Shown here in pieces: positions 1 through 11,990 of a stretch of DNA of 64,000 bases. Source of the DNA: Amphimedon queenslandica (Eukaryota > Porifera > Demospongiae > Haplosclerida > Niphatidae); the NCBI RefSeq assembly GCF_000090795.2, contig NW_003546262.1, positions 484,316-548,315 on the forward strand, in the 5' to 3' direction. Positions within the stretch are counted from its first letter, which is position 1. Each line of letters begins with the position of its first letter. Below the pieces are notes generated by a model. That model saw only the letters and a program-made list of their open reading frames with translations, was not told the origin of the DNA and did no database searches. A program made the translations under genes and the position numbers.

Positions 1-118
1 AGACTAGACTAGACTCATTCCCATACCCGACTGTCCATCATTTCTAATGATGCAAAGGAAGCGCTAATTGAAGTGTGAAGAAGTTTTACGCGGACATATC
101 ACTAGCACTACAGTGCAG

Positions 119-1435
119 TTAGACACTCTCCCTCCCTATTATGTACTCTTGATACAACCCATCACTAATTTTATGCATGCTTTTCTTTTGCTTAGTAAGT
201 GTTGTGTTAATATTCACTTTTGTTCTTGTTGATTCTGTGGCACTTAATTGATGTAGCTCATCTGGCAGTGTTTGTTTCAATTGTATAAAAATGTCATCTG
301 GGATGTGATTTTTTGGTGACATGAAAGGTTGTTCCTAAATAGCCATGTATGTTTTCAAAGCCAAACATTGAATATGCCCACAAAGGGCTCCATAACTTCA
401 CAAGGCTAACTATGTGAGCTAATGAATGTATATTAGCAGTATAGACATTGGTTGAATAAAAGTCAACTGCAGATTGATAAAAGGCCAGAAGCTTTCGATC
501 AACTAGTTCTAGATCACCAGTTTTGATGCTGTCTGATAATAGAATATGTGTTGACGAAACAAGTAGTAAAAAATGATGTATATATTCTATGGGAAGGAAA
601 TTAGAAAGAATTGGGAGGCTATAAAAGAGGAGCCATGCTCTGTATTCAGAAGCTTTATAGAATGACATATTATCAATTGAACGAGGATGACGTAACACTT
701 CATTTGGAGGCTTAAATTTTGATAAAAGCTTGTTGATATTGGACATGTGTTTTCTTAAACTATATGGTGCACTGTGAAATGCAGGTAGAAACCAAAACTA
801 TATCAGTTGTTTAAACATGCCTTCCAAAATGCAGTGCATGTAATCCACTGAGGAAATTGTAGAAATTGAGATAGTAGAGAAATACCCTTGACTTCATACT
901 GAGGAACGTTTGTACTCTGGGCTTTTGATGCCCACTTTCTCATTTGTTCTGTGGTTTGCAAAGTACATGCACCATTTGGAGGGAAAATGCGTGCTCTATT
1001 TTGATAAACTCCCTTATCAAGACAATAGAGGCAACTGTACTCCCCATTGTATTGTTTAGTGTTGGTTGCAGCAGCACGTGCTGGCAAATCAAACACTCCC
1101 ATTAATAATGTTGTTCTTAAATAGACTGTTTTAGATGTTGCGGAATGTACATCAAATCCTTTGCTATTAATATTTGGTATTTTATTCAGGACAGGCTGCA
1201 ACATACACGACATACCAGGGTTTGTCGGCCCAAACCAAAGTGATGCTACTATAAGGTTATCCATTTTAGAACGATGATGAGGAGGGATACTTGTTATTAT
1301 GAAGTATATGGGCCAAAGGCTACCTTTTGATGATTTAGATATAGCTACTAAAATTGTTGAAATGACAGGCCCAGTATTTTCAGCAACTGAGAGAAATCCT
1401 GCTTGAGACATCAAATTCTTTATCAGTGCCATCAT
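119..1435 (-). pseudogene. CACTA/EnSpm (Tnp2-like) transposase remnant
   Basis: Three open blocks lie on the minus strand in different frames (1435-803, 746-294, 322-119). The first shows the hallmark run of plant- and animal-type Tnp2 transposases: SKGSLWPIYF, then PPHHR, LWFGPTNPGM and a DLPARAAATN..QYNGEYSC..C segment, part of the transposase core with Cys residues. The second holds the following conserved region with FYSTNVYTANIHSLAHIV and FGFENIHGYL. The third continues the C-terminus after a frameshift. Together they cover about 430 residues; full Tnp2 proteins are roughly twice that, and the N-terminal part is absent. Frameshifts and the missing N-terminus mean it is not functional as it stands. 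The family cuts and pastes CACTA DNA transposons; I did not find convincing CACTA termini. Confidence 0.75.
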
Positions 1436-2010
1436 GCATGTCTTGCATTGCTGTTTCTACTTTCCTTCTTTTGAAGGGATACTAGAAATTGTCATGTTAA
1501 ACTAGATATAACAATATTATAAACCTTTTCAATTCAATAAAATCTGCATAACTAACCATATAACTCATTCAACCTGTCTTCAATTGAGAGCACTGCTAAT
1601 TCACAATTTTTGCATTCAAGTGCAATGCAGTTCCTTTTGGTGCATCACTTCATATCCTTGGATAATTCAGCTTAACATATAGAGCAATAGTAATGGAGAC
1701 TGTAATTATTTATCGATTCAATAGATTTTTTCAAATGATAAAAATTCTGAGGACATTCATTTGGAGTGGGGCAGTGAGCCTATATTTGTTTAAACCAAAA
1801 TCAGTATAATAATACTTTCATTAATGAAATGAGATCTTCGGATCTTGCATGACTAATCTGCATGCAATTGTAGTTATGATATTGCATGAGTTATCTACAT
1901 GCAGTTGTTATGGCAAGCAATTGCATCACGTGATTATTCAATAGCATCACGTGAGTTTTCTTTTTGCGGATGCGCATGAATGTGCATGCAGCAATCAGCA
2001 GCATGTGTTT
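1436..2010. other. Non-coding stretch, no gene seen
   Basis: AT-rich sequence without a credible coding exon on either strand. It contains scattered near-palindromic words built on TGCATG and CACGTG around 1845-1950 but no feature I can name. Confidence 0.4.
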
Positions 2011-2360
2011 AAATTTTGCAGCTGCACTGTTACTCTCCCACAGTACAAAGCGGTACAAAGGCTGTATTCTGTTCCCTTTGAGTTATTTTTGTCTTGTTCT
2101 TTGTTCTTCTACCACAGCAAAGTATGTTTTATATCCAGTTATATGTATATGCTATTTTGTATCATGGAAATCTACACCTTTGGGCTTAAATCTTTGCAGC
2201 TGCTGTGTTTCTCTCCACTTGAAGAGTACAAAGACTGTATAGTGTTCAATTCTGTTTATTTTGAGTTATTTTTGTCTTGTTCTTAGGTCTTCTTCTACTG
2301 CAGAGTAAGTTCTATATCCTAATATATGTATATGCTATTTTGTGTCATGGAAATCTACAC
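2011..2360. repeat. Imperfect tandem duplication, unit about 180 bp
   Basis: Two head-to-tail copies are visible. TTTGCAGCTGC starts near 2015 and again near 2193; GAGTTATTTTTGTCTTGTTC occurs in both; ATGGAAATCTACAC occurs at 2164 and 2347. The spacing is 178 to 183 bp, so the copies differ by small indels. Open frames across this block on the plus strand are a by-product of the duplication. Confidence 0.8.
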
Positions 2361-2375
2361 GTACACTAGGCCGTG

Positions 2376-3951
2376 ATGTCATCAAATGCCACTGGGAAAA
2401 GAAAGAGGCAACGTTCCCAAAAAGTTCTTGAAACAGATGAAAAGGAGCAGAGCTGAAGGACAGTAGTAAGTTGGCAATTTTATGTATTATAGTTATTAGC
2501 TCGGAAAATTTATGTGATGCTGTTTAGTATGGTGTACAGTAGAGCTAAAGAAGTCTGATGGCACTAGCTAGGAAAATGTAGTTTCATCAAAATTTCTGGA
2601 AACTGAATGTGGTGAAAGGTTACCAGAAAGGATCTTTTTCTTGGAAATTCTGTGATTTGGAGAGCTAAAGGCAAACCATGTCAAGTTGTTGTTTTAAAAA
2701 ATACAGTAAGGGTATTTAAATTTGCTAGTATCTCAGTATTCATTTTACACATACATTTAGGAGCAAAGCCACCACCAGCAATATATAATGACTTTCAATA
2801 TTGTGTTAATTCTGTATGCTTCAGGAGCTAAGATTTCCACTGCCGATACAGAAGAAGAAACTTTAAAAACTGACAATGAAGCTAAATCTGAATCTGACCT
2901 AATCAAAGAGATATCAAATATTAAGGGTACACAACATAAGTTAGATAAACATAATTTTTTATATTATGTAATTGTATGTATTGCAATGTATTGATAGTAT
3001 TATTATTATAATGCCCATTTATTGTTTATCACAGGTAAACAAGTGTTTGGACTATCCCTTGACAATCAAGTACCATCACCATCGCAGGAATTGACTGTAG
3101 ATAGTTTTGTAGGTATTACATAGATCATTTTGCTGTGCTGATTTTAATTTTTAAAGGAGCTGCCTATGCACAGCAATCAAGTCAAGTAAAACTATATTTT
3201 TAATTTACAAAATGGTTTTAAATAGTCTTAGTTACAGCCAGTGACTCCGCTTAGCAACACACCAAAAGTAATAAAATGTAAAAATAACTCTTTAGTTTGA
3301 ACTTATTAGGTGGCTGAATTTTCAACTCCATTTTCGACTCCCAACAACAGTAGATCTACTATAAATGGTACTGGTAGCATTAAAGTATGTTACAAATAAT
3401 ACAGTATAATTATAGAGCATAATTTTAGCATAGACTTCGTCAAATAGAACGAAAGTTAGATTTTATTGACCAGCTCTTGAAAAAGTCTAATGAAAAATTA
3501 AAAATATGTATATATATATACTAGAGTACATTTTCTATTGGGTTGATAGTGAAAAGAAAGTTGACACTAAATTTGTAACGGTATTATTTTTTATTTAAGT
3601 ATGCATGTTATTCAATAATTATAGGACACTGGCATCTATCTATTAGAAATAGCAGCACCAGATCCAGCAAAATATGCACTAGCTCTGATGGATGCAATAT
3701 TCAGCGATGCTGAAATGGCTAACTGTTTCTATAAAGCATCCAAGAGGACCACCAGACCTGGTTTAGATTAGAGAAAGTGAAATTACTTGAAGGTAACTTC
3801 TATACATCAATATTAATAAAGCTTTATTGCTGACTATCTAGAATGTGTGCTTGAGAAGTTTGGAGAAGATGAATTCAAATTAAAATATAAAGAGCTAAAA
3901 AATAAATGTATGCAGAAGTGTACAAACAAAACCAATAAAGGCAAACATTAA
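2376..3951 (+). pseudogene. BEN-domain protein, multi-exon, broken
   Basis: The best start, ATG at 2376, is followed by a basic segment (GKRKRQR) that looks like a nuclear signal. Exon-like segments follow at about 2824-2930, 3033-3112, 3310-3385 and 3430-3508, each with plausible splice sites, and the last two (about 3625-3791 and 3843-3951) make a BEN-like fold: DTGIYLLEIAAPDPAKYALA, an acidic LMDAIFSDAEM, then CVLEKFGEDEF and a Lys/Cys-rich tail ending in a stop. BEN domains bind DNA or chromatin proteins. A stop in the first exon and a one-base shift next to GLD in the BEN segment argue for a pseudogene. It lies directly upstream of a Harbinger transposase on the same strand and could belong to that element or to an older insertion; the sequence does not decide. 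Confidence 0.5.
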
Positions 3952-4069
3952 GCTTTAAGAGATTGTAGCTAGTTTTTTGACTCAGTTTTTTGTTACAGCT
4001 ACATTTGTAAATGAAACTTAAGAAAGAAATTATAATTGATAATTATTAGAAAAGATTATGCAAGATATC

Positions 4070-4212
4070 AAACATTGAAGATCCTAAAAGATCTCACAAG
4101 ATAATAACCTTGCAAGAATTTGGAACATCTTGTCCAATAATCTTGTAAGATCTTTCATGAAATGAAGCAAGATCTTGATATGATCTTATGTAAGATCTTA
4201 TGTAAGACACAT
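4070..4212. repeat. Cluster of AAGATCTT / CAAGAT words
   Basis: Short words AGATCTTA, AAGATCTT, CTTGCAAG and ACAAGAT recur in both orientations over about 140 bp, including a direct repeat of GATCTTATGTAA near 4190. It sits just before the Harbinger transposase and may be a small inverted-repeat element or part of that transposon's end; no clean termini are visible. Confidence 0.4.
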
Positions 4213-4223
4213 GACCTGGGACT

Positions 4224-5318
4224 TTGTATTTGAGGATGAAAAGAGAGACATTTGATTTTTTAGTCAGAGTAGTTACCCCTTACCTCACACATAGACATTA
4301 CATTAGTGGGAAGAGACCAAGCTTAACACCAGCAGAGAAGTTGGCACTTACCCTACATTTTCTAGCTACTGGACATTCTCAGATGTCTATCATTCAATTT
4401 CAGAATGGGTCGGGCAACTGTCAATAAAGTTTTACATGAAACATGCTGTGCTATTTGAGATGCATTGGTCAGTAGTTATTTGAAGTATCCCCCATCAATA
4501 GAAGAATGGAAAGCAATTAGCCTGCAGTTTTGGAGATCATGGAACTTTCCTAACTGTTTGGGTGCAATGGATGGAAACATTTAGTGATTCAAACACCCAA
4601 TAATAGTGGTTCAGCATATTACAACTATAAGGGGATGTTCTCAGTTGTACTATTAACAGTATGTGATGCTTATTACCGTTTTTAAATGGTTGATATTGGG
4701 GGAAATGGAAAAGAAAGTGGTGGGATTCTATCATACTCATCATTTCGAATGTCCCTAGAAATGGACTCAATTAACTTACCTGATCCAACATCTTTACCAG
4801 GTCAATCAGATTTAAAAGCTCCCTATGTCTTTGTAGGTGATGATGGCTTTCCATTAGGAACTAATTTATTACAGCCCTTTCCTAGAAATAATAATATAAC
4901 AAAGGACAAGTCCATATTCAATTACAGATTGAGTTGTGCTTGTCGAACAATAGATAACACTTTTGGAATACTTGCTGCTTGGTTTAGAATATTTAAACGC
5001 CCAGTTAATGCTACTCCAGATCATGTTGTAAGTTATGTTAAGGCTTGTGTCATTTTGCACAGTTTCCTTCGAGTACATGAATCTCCAGTTTTTTGTCCAC
5101 CAGGTTTCACTGACACTGAAGATGTTGAAGGAAATGTTTTATGTCAGTGGCGACAGCAAACACAAGATGATGCTGGCAATAATAATATAGCAAGTACGAA
5201 AAGTAACAGAGGTAGTTGGGAAGCTGTGTCTGTACGAGACACATTTATGAAATACATTTTGAAAAGAGGTGAAGTATCTTGGCAAAATTACCATGTTCAA
5301 CGAGTATTATATGACTAA
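4224..5318 (+). pseudogene. PIF/Harbinger (HARBI1-like) transposase, broken
   Basis: The reading runs from a MKRETFDFLVRVVTPYL segment through LTPAEKLALTLHFLATG (helical N-terminal part of HARBI1-like proteins), a WNFPNCLGAMDGK block holding the first catalytic Asp, SGSAYYNYKGMFS, and then VGDDGFPLGTNLLQPFPR and IFNYRLSCACRTIDNTFGIL, which contain the later catalytic segment of DDE_Tnp_4. The C-terminus ends at 5318. Frames change near 4410, a stop lies near 4458, the MDGK region is shifted, and a stop interrupts the frame near 4685, so at least four lesions separate the blocks. Harbinger transposases normally act with a Myb/MADF-like partner; one lies on the opposite strand immediately downstream, tail to tail. 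Confidence 0.85.
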
Positions 5319-5479
5319 ATTGTGTATCAATAATGTATTACAATCAATTTAACAATCAATTATGCATAACAACCTATTACAATAATAATAATAATAATCA
5401 AAATCACTAATAGCATGTAATAAAAGAGAAGTGTCATCAAGATCTAAATTTACAGATGTTAAATATTGGTGTATGTGTA

Positions 5480-6237
5480 ACTTACCTATTGCTTTTTTGT
5501 GTTTGTAAATTTTTCAATGTAGAATACACTTGCATGATGAAATGGTATTCTTCATCTAAGTCAGTTGGCTTTTTATCTAAGCAGCAATCTTGAATGCTTT
5601 TTTAAGTATCCAATATTGCTTTATCAACATTATGTTTACGCTTCTTGTGAGTTAGTGGACTAGTTAGACAAGGAGAAGAAGTACTTTTAATGCTAACAGC
5701 AGATGGTGAATCATCATGATCTATCTCTAATAGGTTTATTTCAACACTAACAGATGATGCTTGCTCTTCCATTGGGACGGGATTATAATGAAATACAATG
5801 TAATTTTAGTAATTTCAATTAAAGCCTACCTAATAGGATTTGCTGATTTATCACTTTTGTCTAAGCTTGGTAAATTGGATGTAGTTCTATTAGGAGGGAG
5901 AGACAGAGAGAGAGGAGCAATTAGAAACTAAGTAAGACACATACTTTCTGTGCCGAACTGTATCCTTGACGTATGATATGCATTGAAAGTAGGGCCAGTC
6001 TGATGTTGGTGGAGGCCCTTTGGTCCCAGTTACTGTCTTTACTTTTAATTCTCTAACAAATCTATCTCTTAGGCTCTTCCACCTCTTTTTACAGTCTTCT
6101 TTTGATAACTTTTGTTCATTAGAAATAAGACTCAAGGCATTTTCTTTTACTGTTATATCTTTCTACTCCTTTAGAGCCATATTCCACATGCTAGGGTACT
6201 TTGTAACTGTCTCAATGAAGACAACATCCATTGTCAT
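5480..6237 (-). pseudogene. MADF-BESS-like DNA-binding partner of the Harbinger element
   Basis: On the minus strand, ATG at 6237 opens an N-terminal MADF fold: FIETVTKYPSMWNMALKE, a stop, then SKEDCKKRWKSLRDRFVREL and SDWPYFQCISYVKD. After an intron, a second exon (about 5773-5480) is rich in Ser and acidic residues and ends with a BESS-like DLDEEYHFIMQVYSTLKNL segment followed by a GT donor. MADF domains bind DNA and BESS motifs mediate protein contact. PIF/Harbinger transposons typically encode such a second protein, needed to bring the transposase to the nucleus and DNA. The in-frame stop within the MADF domain shows decay. Its convergent orientation to the transposase gene supports a single two-gene element. 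Confidence 0.7.
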
Positions 6238-6917
6238 TTAGAAGAGGTGCGGTATGCAATAATTACCATGTGACTATCTCTTTCTGATTGGCGAGATGCA
6301 CCAGTTGCATACGCAAGACTAACTTCTAACTGGTCTTGTGATTAACAGTTCATTTGTGTTTTTTGTTTACAAATTGCATAAATGACGTAGTGTGACAATA
6401 CGCAATGATTTGCATATATGGTGAACCAGGCTTTGATTGATATCACATGAAGTGTGTAGGGGGAAGGAAGAATCCAAAAACCTAACATTGGTTTTGTTGT
6501 AAGTGTCATTAGCTCTGGAACACAATGTATAGCTTTTGTATTTTGATTTTGCATTTAAGTACATTTTTGATAATTTTCTATTGAATGTGACCATAATTGA
6601 CCAAAGGTACATTATGGAGGATATAACTATTGGTTTTATAGCTTAGAAAATCCCACTGCCTGAGCTTATTTATCATAAAATTACTCTAGACGATGCAAAA
6701 AGTTACTATGTAACTTTTAGAAACGTTAATTGTCTAACAGAGCACTCACAGGTTGATATTTCTCATTATAATGATGAATTTAAAAATCCACCATAAGGTA
6801 CCTTTTGTCAATTATAGTCACTAATTTTTGAGTGTGCTCTACTAGTTACACCAGCCAATTACTGTATAGGCTTGGGAATGGTCCGGCTTACATGAATACA
6901 CTGAGTTCTGCTTGAAC
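6238..6917. other. Non-coding stretch after the Harbinger pair
   Basis: No exon-like segment with matching splice sites is seen. Short open frames on the minus strand (6342-6612) overlap each other in two frames and show no family signature. The right end of the Harbinger element should lie here, but I could not identify its inverted repeats. Confidence 0.35.
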
Positions 6918-7222
6918 CGGCATTGTTGGACTGGTACTGATAGTTGTGTTGCCTTGCATGCTGAAATAAATAATAAGGTGTCTTGTACTGTTGATATCAA
7001 GGACAGGGTGTTAAAAAGCATTAGAAGTTGTTAGTACAGGCTCAGGGAGTGGGGCAGGATCATCTTCAGCAGAAAGTAGAAAAAGGTAAGAGGTATCTTG
7101 CTGTTTTGGTAAGTAAGAGGCCTGGATGTGCTGGTACTGGTACTTGTGTTGCCTTGCATGCTGAGTTGAATAATAAGTGTACTGTACTGTTGATATCCAC
7201 GAAAAGGTCGTAAAGCATTTCA
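6918..7222. repeat. Two copies of a ~95 bp segment, 205 bp apart
   Basis: The word GTTGCCTTGCATGCTGA occurs at about 6948 and 7149, embedded in longer similarity: GCTGGTACTGGTACTTGTG versus ACTGGTACTGATAGTTGTG before it, and TGTACTGTTGATATC followed by an AAAGCATT after it. The plus-strand translations of the copies agree (TCVALHAELNNK versus SCVALHAEINNK), which suggests decayed coding repeats rather than a microsatellite. Confidence 0.65.
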
Positions 7223-7368
7223 TTTGTCAAAGGAATTGATGACTGTATATGAGGAGGACATTTACTATTCTTTGATTTAGATACTCTTCGAACAATATCA
7301 CTGAGATATTGCTTCATTGCATTGAGCTTAGTCTCAAATGGATCAGGTTGCTCCCAAGAAACAGAATC
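7200..7368 (-). CDS. Possible internal exon of unknown gene
   Basis: On the minus strand a pyrimidine tract and TTGCAG precede an open segment starting DSVSWEQPDPFETKLNAM and running through YLSDIVRRVSKSKN. It has no stop for about 55 codons but overlaps the repeat at 7123-7222, and I recognise no family. It could equally be chance reading through a repeat. Confidence 0.2.
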
Positions 7369-7499
7369 TGCAATGACAAAATAAAGGAAGATACATTGCA
7401 ATATACACTGCACATTAACCATTAAACTGCATGCATGTCCAGAAATGAGAGGACACGGATATGGCAATTATAGTATACTTCCGCTTACTTATAGGATTA

Positions 7500-8190
7500 A
7501 GTTTTTAACAAGTCAATTGGAGCAAACTATGTTACTGCTGATATGTAGTAGCACTGTTTATATTTAGCTTATCTCTACTCTCAGAACTTATTTACATGAT
7601 ACTAAGGAATTTCTTCTTTCCTAAGTTTACCATTATATTCATGACAAAGTGAAGACATCTGAATTTAGAGTTAAATACTCAAATTCTGCCATTTTACATT
7701 GAAATGTACGGTATTGTAATTTTTATTGAATTTTAATGTTTATTTATTATTACAACAATTAAGAAATTATTTTATCTGTACTCTGTACATAAAAAATTTT
7801 AAGCTATTATTTGGTACTAAAAATTTATAAATACACCTAATAAAAATGTAAGGAATAAGCAATCAAAACAGCTGCATTTTGGGATGCACTTATGGTAATT
7901 CAAACAATTCAATCTGCAGCTATAGTTATTACAATGGCCTTATCTGTCACAATTGAAAGTGCCAGTGTAAATATAAACAGACCTAAAGGTACTGATAATG
8001 TCCTCTTTTGTCTCTGTATTCCAAATGAGCTGCTATACAAATGGTATGCAGCAAAGAGGAAAGCAAGTACTTCTCCAGCACCTGCGATTATAGTTAGCCA
8101 TCTCAATAAGAACATAAAAGGCAATATAAAGCTATCAGAAGGACTGGAGGCAACATTCTTTTAAAAGGGAGCTCAGCTGTGTACAGTTGC
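7500..8190. other. AT-rich non-coding region with one hydrophobic ORF
   Basis: Mostly poly-A/T-rich sequence. The segment 7909-8124 is open on both strands. Its minus-strand reading is strongly hydrophobic with two membrane-helix-like runs (LLRWLTIIAGAGEVLAFLF and LGLFIFTLALSIV). The plus-strand reading runs directly towards the next gene. Neither shows a known family, so I leave it uncalled. Confidence 0.25.
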
Positions 8191-8419
8191 GAAGGACAAG
8201 GGAAAGAGAAAGAAGATATTAAGAAAGGTATCTATCATTGATGTCCTTAGTGACAATGTAGTGACAAATCATTAGAAGTCTTGAGGTAAGTCATTCCTAA
8301 AAAATAATGTGATAAAAATGTGAGAATGATGAGTAACATCATAATAGTACTTCTAGGTGATCATATAATATATTTTGCTTAGGTGTCCATTTAGAAATAC
8401 ATTACAGGAAAGGGAGAGG

Positions 8420-10588
8420 GACCTGAAAAAGCTAAAGAGTTGCCACCCCTAAGCTAACTTAGGAACACAGCTCAATGAAGTTGGCCAGAGGCAGCAGCGG
8501 CGTAAAGTAGCTGCCATCAAAGAATCAACAAAAAATACGGTAAAGTTTGCTGAGACATACGACCTTAATCTAAAGTCTGTACGTTTTGAAAAAAGAGTAT
8601 GTCAAAATTGCAAGAAATCACTTACATTTGATTATTCATCATCAATTTCATCATCTACATCTCCCTTATCATCTATATCTCTGTCAATATCTTCAACACC
8701 AAACTCTTCATTAATATGTGAAAATGAATTACCATGCTCTGATGTTTTATATCTTCTTGATTCCTATGGTGTGTCCGATGATTTTTATCATGAACTCTCT
8801 AAGCTCGATAGATCACTTCCTCGATCTTACTAAGTCAAAAATTTCAGAAGATCTATATCATCGTCAGTTCATATCAAACACTTCGACCATGAATGGTTAT
8901 ACCTTTTGTGGATTATCTTTAGACATCATTATCCCGGTTATCAAAATCAGGAGTGGGTTTACAGACACCTATTGAAATTAAAATATCAGGAGAAGGAGCC
9001 CCTTTCTACCGATCGTCTTTTTTCATTTTACTATCCTTCTTATTGCCATCACTGGACCCAAGTTCTTCCTCCGCAACAGGTACTTATTTTGATTGTATAT
9101 AATTTCACTGCTGTGTAGGTACGCATACTCTAGCAGTAATAAAAATGTGTGATGTACTGAAAAATGGTTTCTCACCTGTCTGGAATGAGGTTAATGATTT
9201 GATTAAGAGGCCCCAAATGAAGTTTGATGATACCAATTATGATTTGAAGTTTATTTTTGGGGGTGACTATGAGGTACCAATAAGTCGTCATGCTAAATTT
9301 TTAGCATTCTTTAGTTTTTGTTACTGATCTTGGGATTCAACGCTACACATGCCAAGTTTTCTTGTATTTATTGCATTAAGAAGGATAAGAGGTACATGTA
9401 CACGTAACAAACAAACAGTTTTTTACTTACTATGTTACAGGTTTGATACTACTATTCCGAATACGAAATTACACAAGCAAGAACACTGCATCAATCACTA
9501 TTTGCGCTGAAACTCACACTTTGGGTGTCCTTCACAAACCATTACTACAAATAGAAATGGATAAGGTAAACACATGTATATTTAGTTTAATTTTATTGGT
9601 TGTAATAGACGAGTTGCATTTAATGCTAAGAATCACAGATGTTTCAATAATATCATAAACCTGTGCTATTCCTATAACATTCCTTAAGGAGAAAAGATCT
9701 AGAACATATGTAGACACCTTGATAGACTCCATTAAGTCTTGTGGAATAATAACATTTCATGTCACATAACAATTTCAGGAATTAGATAAGAAATTTCTAA
9801 TACTCTAGGTGTGGCCATCTAAAACAAGGAAAGAAGAGTTAGAGTGGACTTCACTACATGGTAGTGGTAGGAAAAAACTTATTGGACAACTACCACCTAA
9901 ACTTACTGAAGTATTTCCTGATGGCCTGGGTTGCCAATTAATGAAACACTGGATGGTTAGTACAGCTTCCCATCAAAGTGAAGTTACTTTTACCATAATT
10001 TTGTAGGAATTTGATGATATATATAATTTAATTGGAGCTTCAAATCCAACGGACAAGGACACCCGTAGCATTGAAAGAAAAGTATATAAATAAGTTGAAG
10101 ACTTCAATTCTTGTACATTTATTTACATAATAAAGGCTCTACAGTGGATAAATGATTTTATGAAGTTCCCTTTTGATGGGTTCAAAAAGGCAAGTGTTAC
10201 TCCATACATGCATATCATGGCCTATCATGTCCCATTAACGATGAAGCAACATAGTGGAATCAAGAGGGTCAAAGGACAGGGTAAGCAAAAATGTAACTTA
10301 AATTATAACTCAGATATTTTTAGAAGTTAAGAGCAATGATTGCACCAAGAAGCACTACTTTTCCAGCAACCATCAAGATGTGGCCAGAGACATACCATAC
10401 TCTTGACATTGGGCCGCATAGAAGAGCTAGAACAAGAATGTAAGAGAAGAAAAAGATAATACAATAAAAGGGACAGCTCTTATTGGCATGATGGTATCAA
10501 AGAGAAGAGGAGGAAACAGTCCTCACATGATTCTGAGCAAGACTCACACCATAGCTCACACGAGGAGTCCTCCATGTTAACTGTTTAG
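8420..10588 (+). pseudogene. Unnamed repeat-family protein (DELHLMLR family), multi-exon, broken
   Basis: A chain of exons on the plus strand gives segments of one long protein: a basic start with VCQNCKKSL and a long Ser run (8400-8720); SYGVSDDFYHELSKL; a segment at 9121-9321 with NGFSPVWNEVNDLIKRPQMK; a short exon with LGFNATHAKFSCIYCIKKDK; ELHLMLRITD near 9611; EWTSLHGSGRKKLIGQLPPK near 9845; ASVTPYMHIMAYHVP near 10190; and a Lys/Arg- and Ser/His-rich C-terminus ending about 10588. I recognise this order as a family repeated many times in sponge and cnidarian genomes, probably a transposon protein, but I cannot name the superfamily. Stops (for example near 8832) and frame changes between exons show that this copy is dead. 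Confidence 0.55.
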
Positions 10589-10659
10589 TTATTTTTTTTA
10601 ATAATCATAAAATAATAATACACCCTCAAACACACCCAAATCCCACATAGCACTAGTGA

Positions 10660-11990
10660 CCATAGATTATAATTAGTTCACAAAGCTCTTAACAATTGTG
10701 AGAGCAAGACTTTCAGTCAAATTTCTGTTCCTGGCTGTAGTATCAGCATCAAAAGACTTCTTGTGGAAGGCAACATAACTGTACATATAAACAGGAAAGA
10801 CTACATGGCAAGCTTCATTATGCCTGTTGTAGAAGGTAAAGAACCTCTTCTCAAAGTACTAATTCAAAATCACCTGTCATACATTTTTCCTGGCTTGTGA
10901 GTAACAGGTCTTCCATTCTTCTGAAAGAGGTAATTAAAAGTATGCTGATGAAAGGGAATGCCTATTTTACTCCTACGGAGAAAACCAAACTTCAAACTAG
11001 ATTGAAGAGCTAATCGTAATGAGCTTATGTCATCCATTAGGACTCTTAGACATGGCTTTGGCTCATTATATAACCTATGGAACAAAGTCCAGAACTCAGT
11101 TGCAAAGTCATCATAGAATGATACACTTAATGATTTGCAACTTAATTTCTCTCTACCTTATAGCTTAGGCTGTGATATCTTTAGCAGGTAACCATAAAGC
11201 CTCCTCTTTAGGATATCCTTTGCAAAGGACTAATTACAAAACACGACCATGCGATCATAATTATCATGGCACGGAGTAAACACTAATCATCATCTCACCT
11301 TTCAAACTCTTCTGTCTACCAGTCTCTCTACTTTGAAAATGTTACTTTCTTGGTCATTTAGAATCAAGAAATCATCAGCTTCCACTATTTCCTTTTCTGC
11401 CAGGAGTTCTTTATATAAGGCAATTGTTTTTGTAGGAGCAGTGCGTTTACGAGCCATATTTTGTTACCATGACAACAACAATTATTATCAATGAATTTAA
11501 TTATAAATTATAAATAATATTATAAAACTATGAATATCATGAAAAAAGTATGAATGTCATTAAAGTCTAAATGTCCGCCCACCCCATTTGCAATTTCTGG
11601 ACATGGTATAATGATGGGGAGAGAAGGAGGAAGACTGGATGGTGAATTAATCAACAGGAACTTACCTTTGTCTTTATGATAAGTATTTGCTTTTCACATG
11701 TCACCTTCGATTATATAATCTTTTGATCCCCTTCTACATTGTACTGTAATAATTATGCTTTTACCATTAATAGCTAAGGTAGAAGTAGCAGTAAAGGCAT
11801 CATCATCCTCAGGCTGGTCATAATCACTCATAACAATTATTGATCCCTTAGGCTTTTCACTTTTCTTCATTTCTTTATCTTTATTAACTGCAATATTGAA
11901 AAATTAAAAATATTATAATTCATTATAACAACTACACAATACCTTTTTGTTTCTTGTTGCAAATGTTAGAATAAGTCTGACATACCTTCC
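10660..11990 (-). pseudogene. Convergent minus-strand gene of unknown family, probably broken
   Basis: Reading the minus strand, exon-like pieces are SKKRK at about 11990, then KPKGSIIVMSDYDQPEDDD (about 11890-11700), an ATG at 11457 opening MARKRTAPTKTIALYKELL and ending at VERLVDRR with a stop just before a GT donor, then FHRLYNEPKPCLRVLMDDIS with FLRRSKIGIPFHQHTFNYLF (11085-10870), and finally a block with FFTFYNRHNEACHVVFPVYM ending near 10680. The pieces keep coding character over more than 1 kb but need at least three frame changes. It faces the DELHLMLR gene tail to tail, the arrangement of the two-gene transposons elsewhere in this window. I do not recognise a domain. Confidence 0.4.

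Noticed and set aside
1-15. AGACT triple repeat at the window start
   Set aside because: Too short to be informative; three units at a sequence edge.
1951-2286. Overlapping 111- and 92-codon plus-strand ORFs with Cys and Phe
   Set aside because: They run through the 180 bp tandem duplication in two frames; no splice or family signal.
7892-8164. Two-helix membrane protein on minus or small protein on plus
   Set aside because: Both strands open with no homology; composition alone is not enough to choose.
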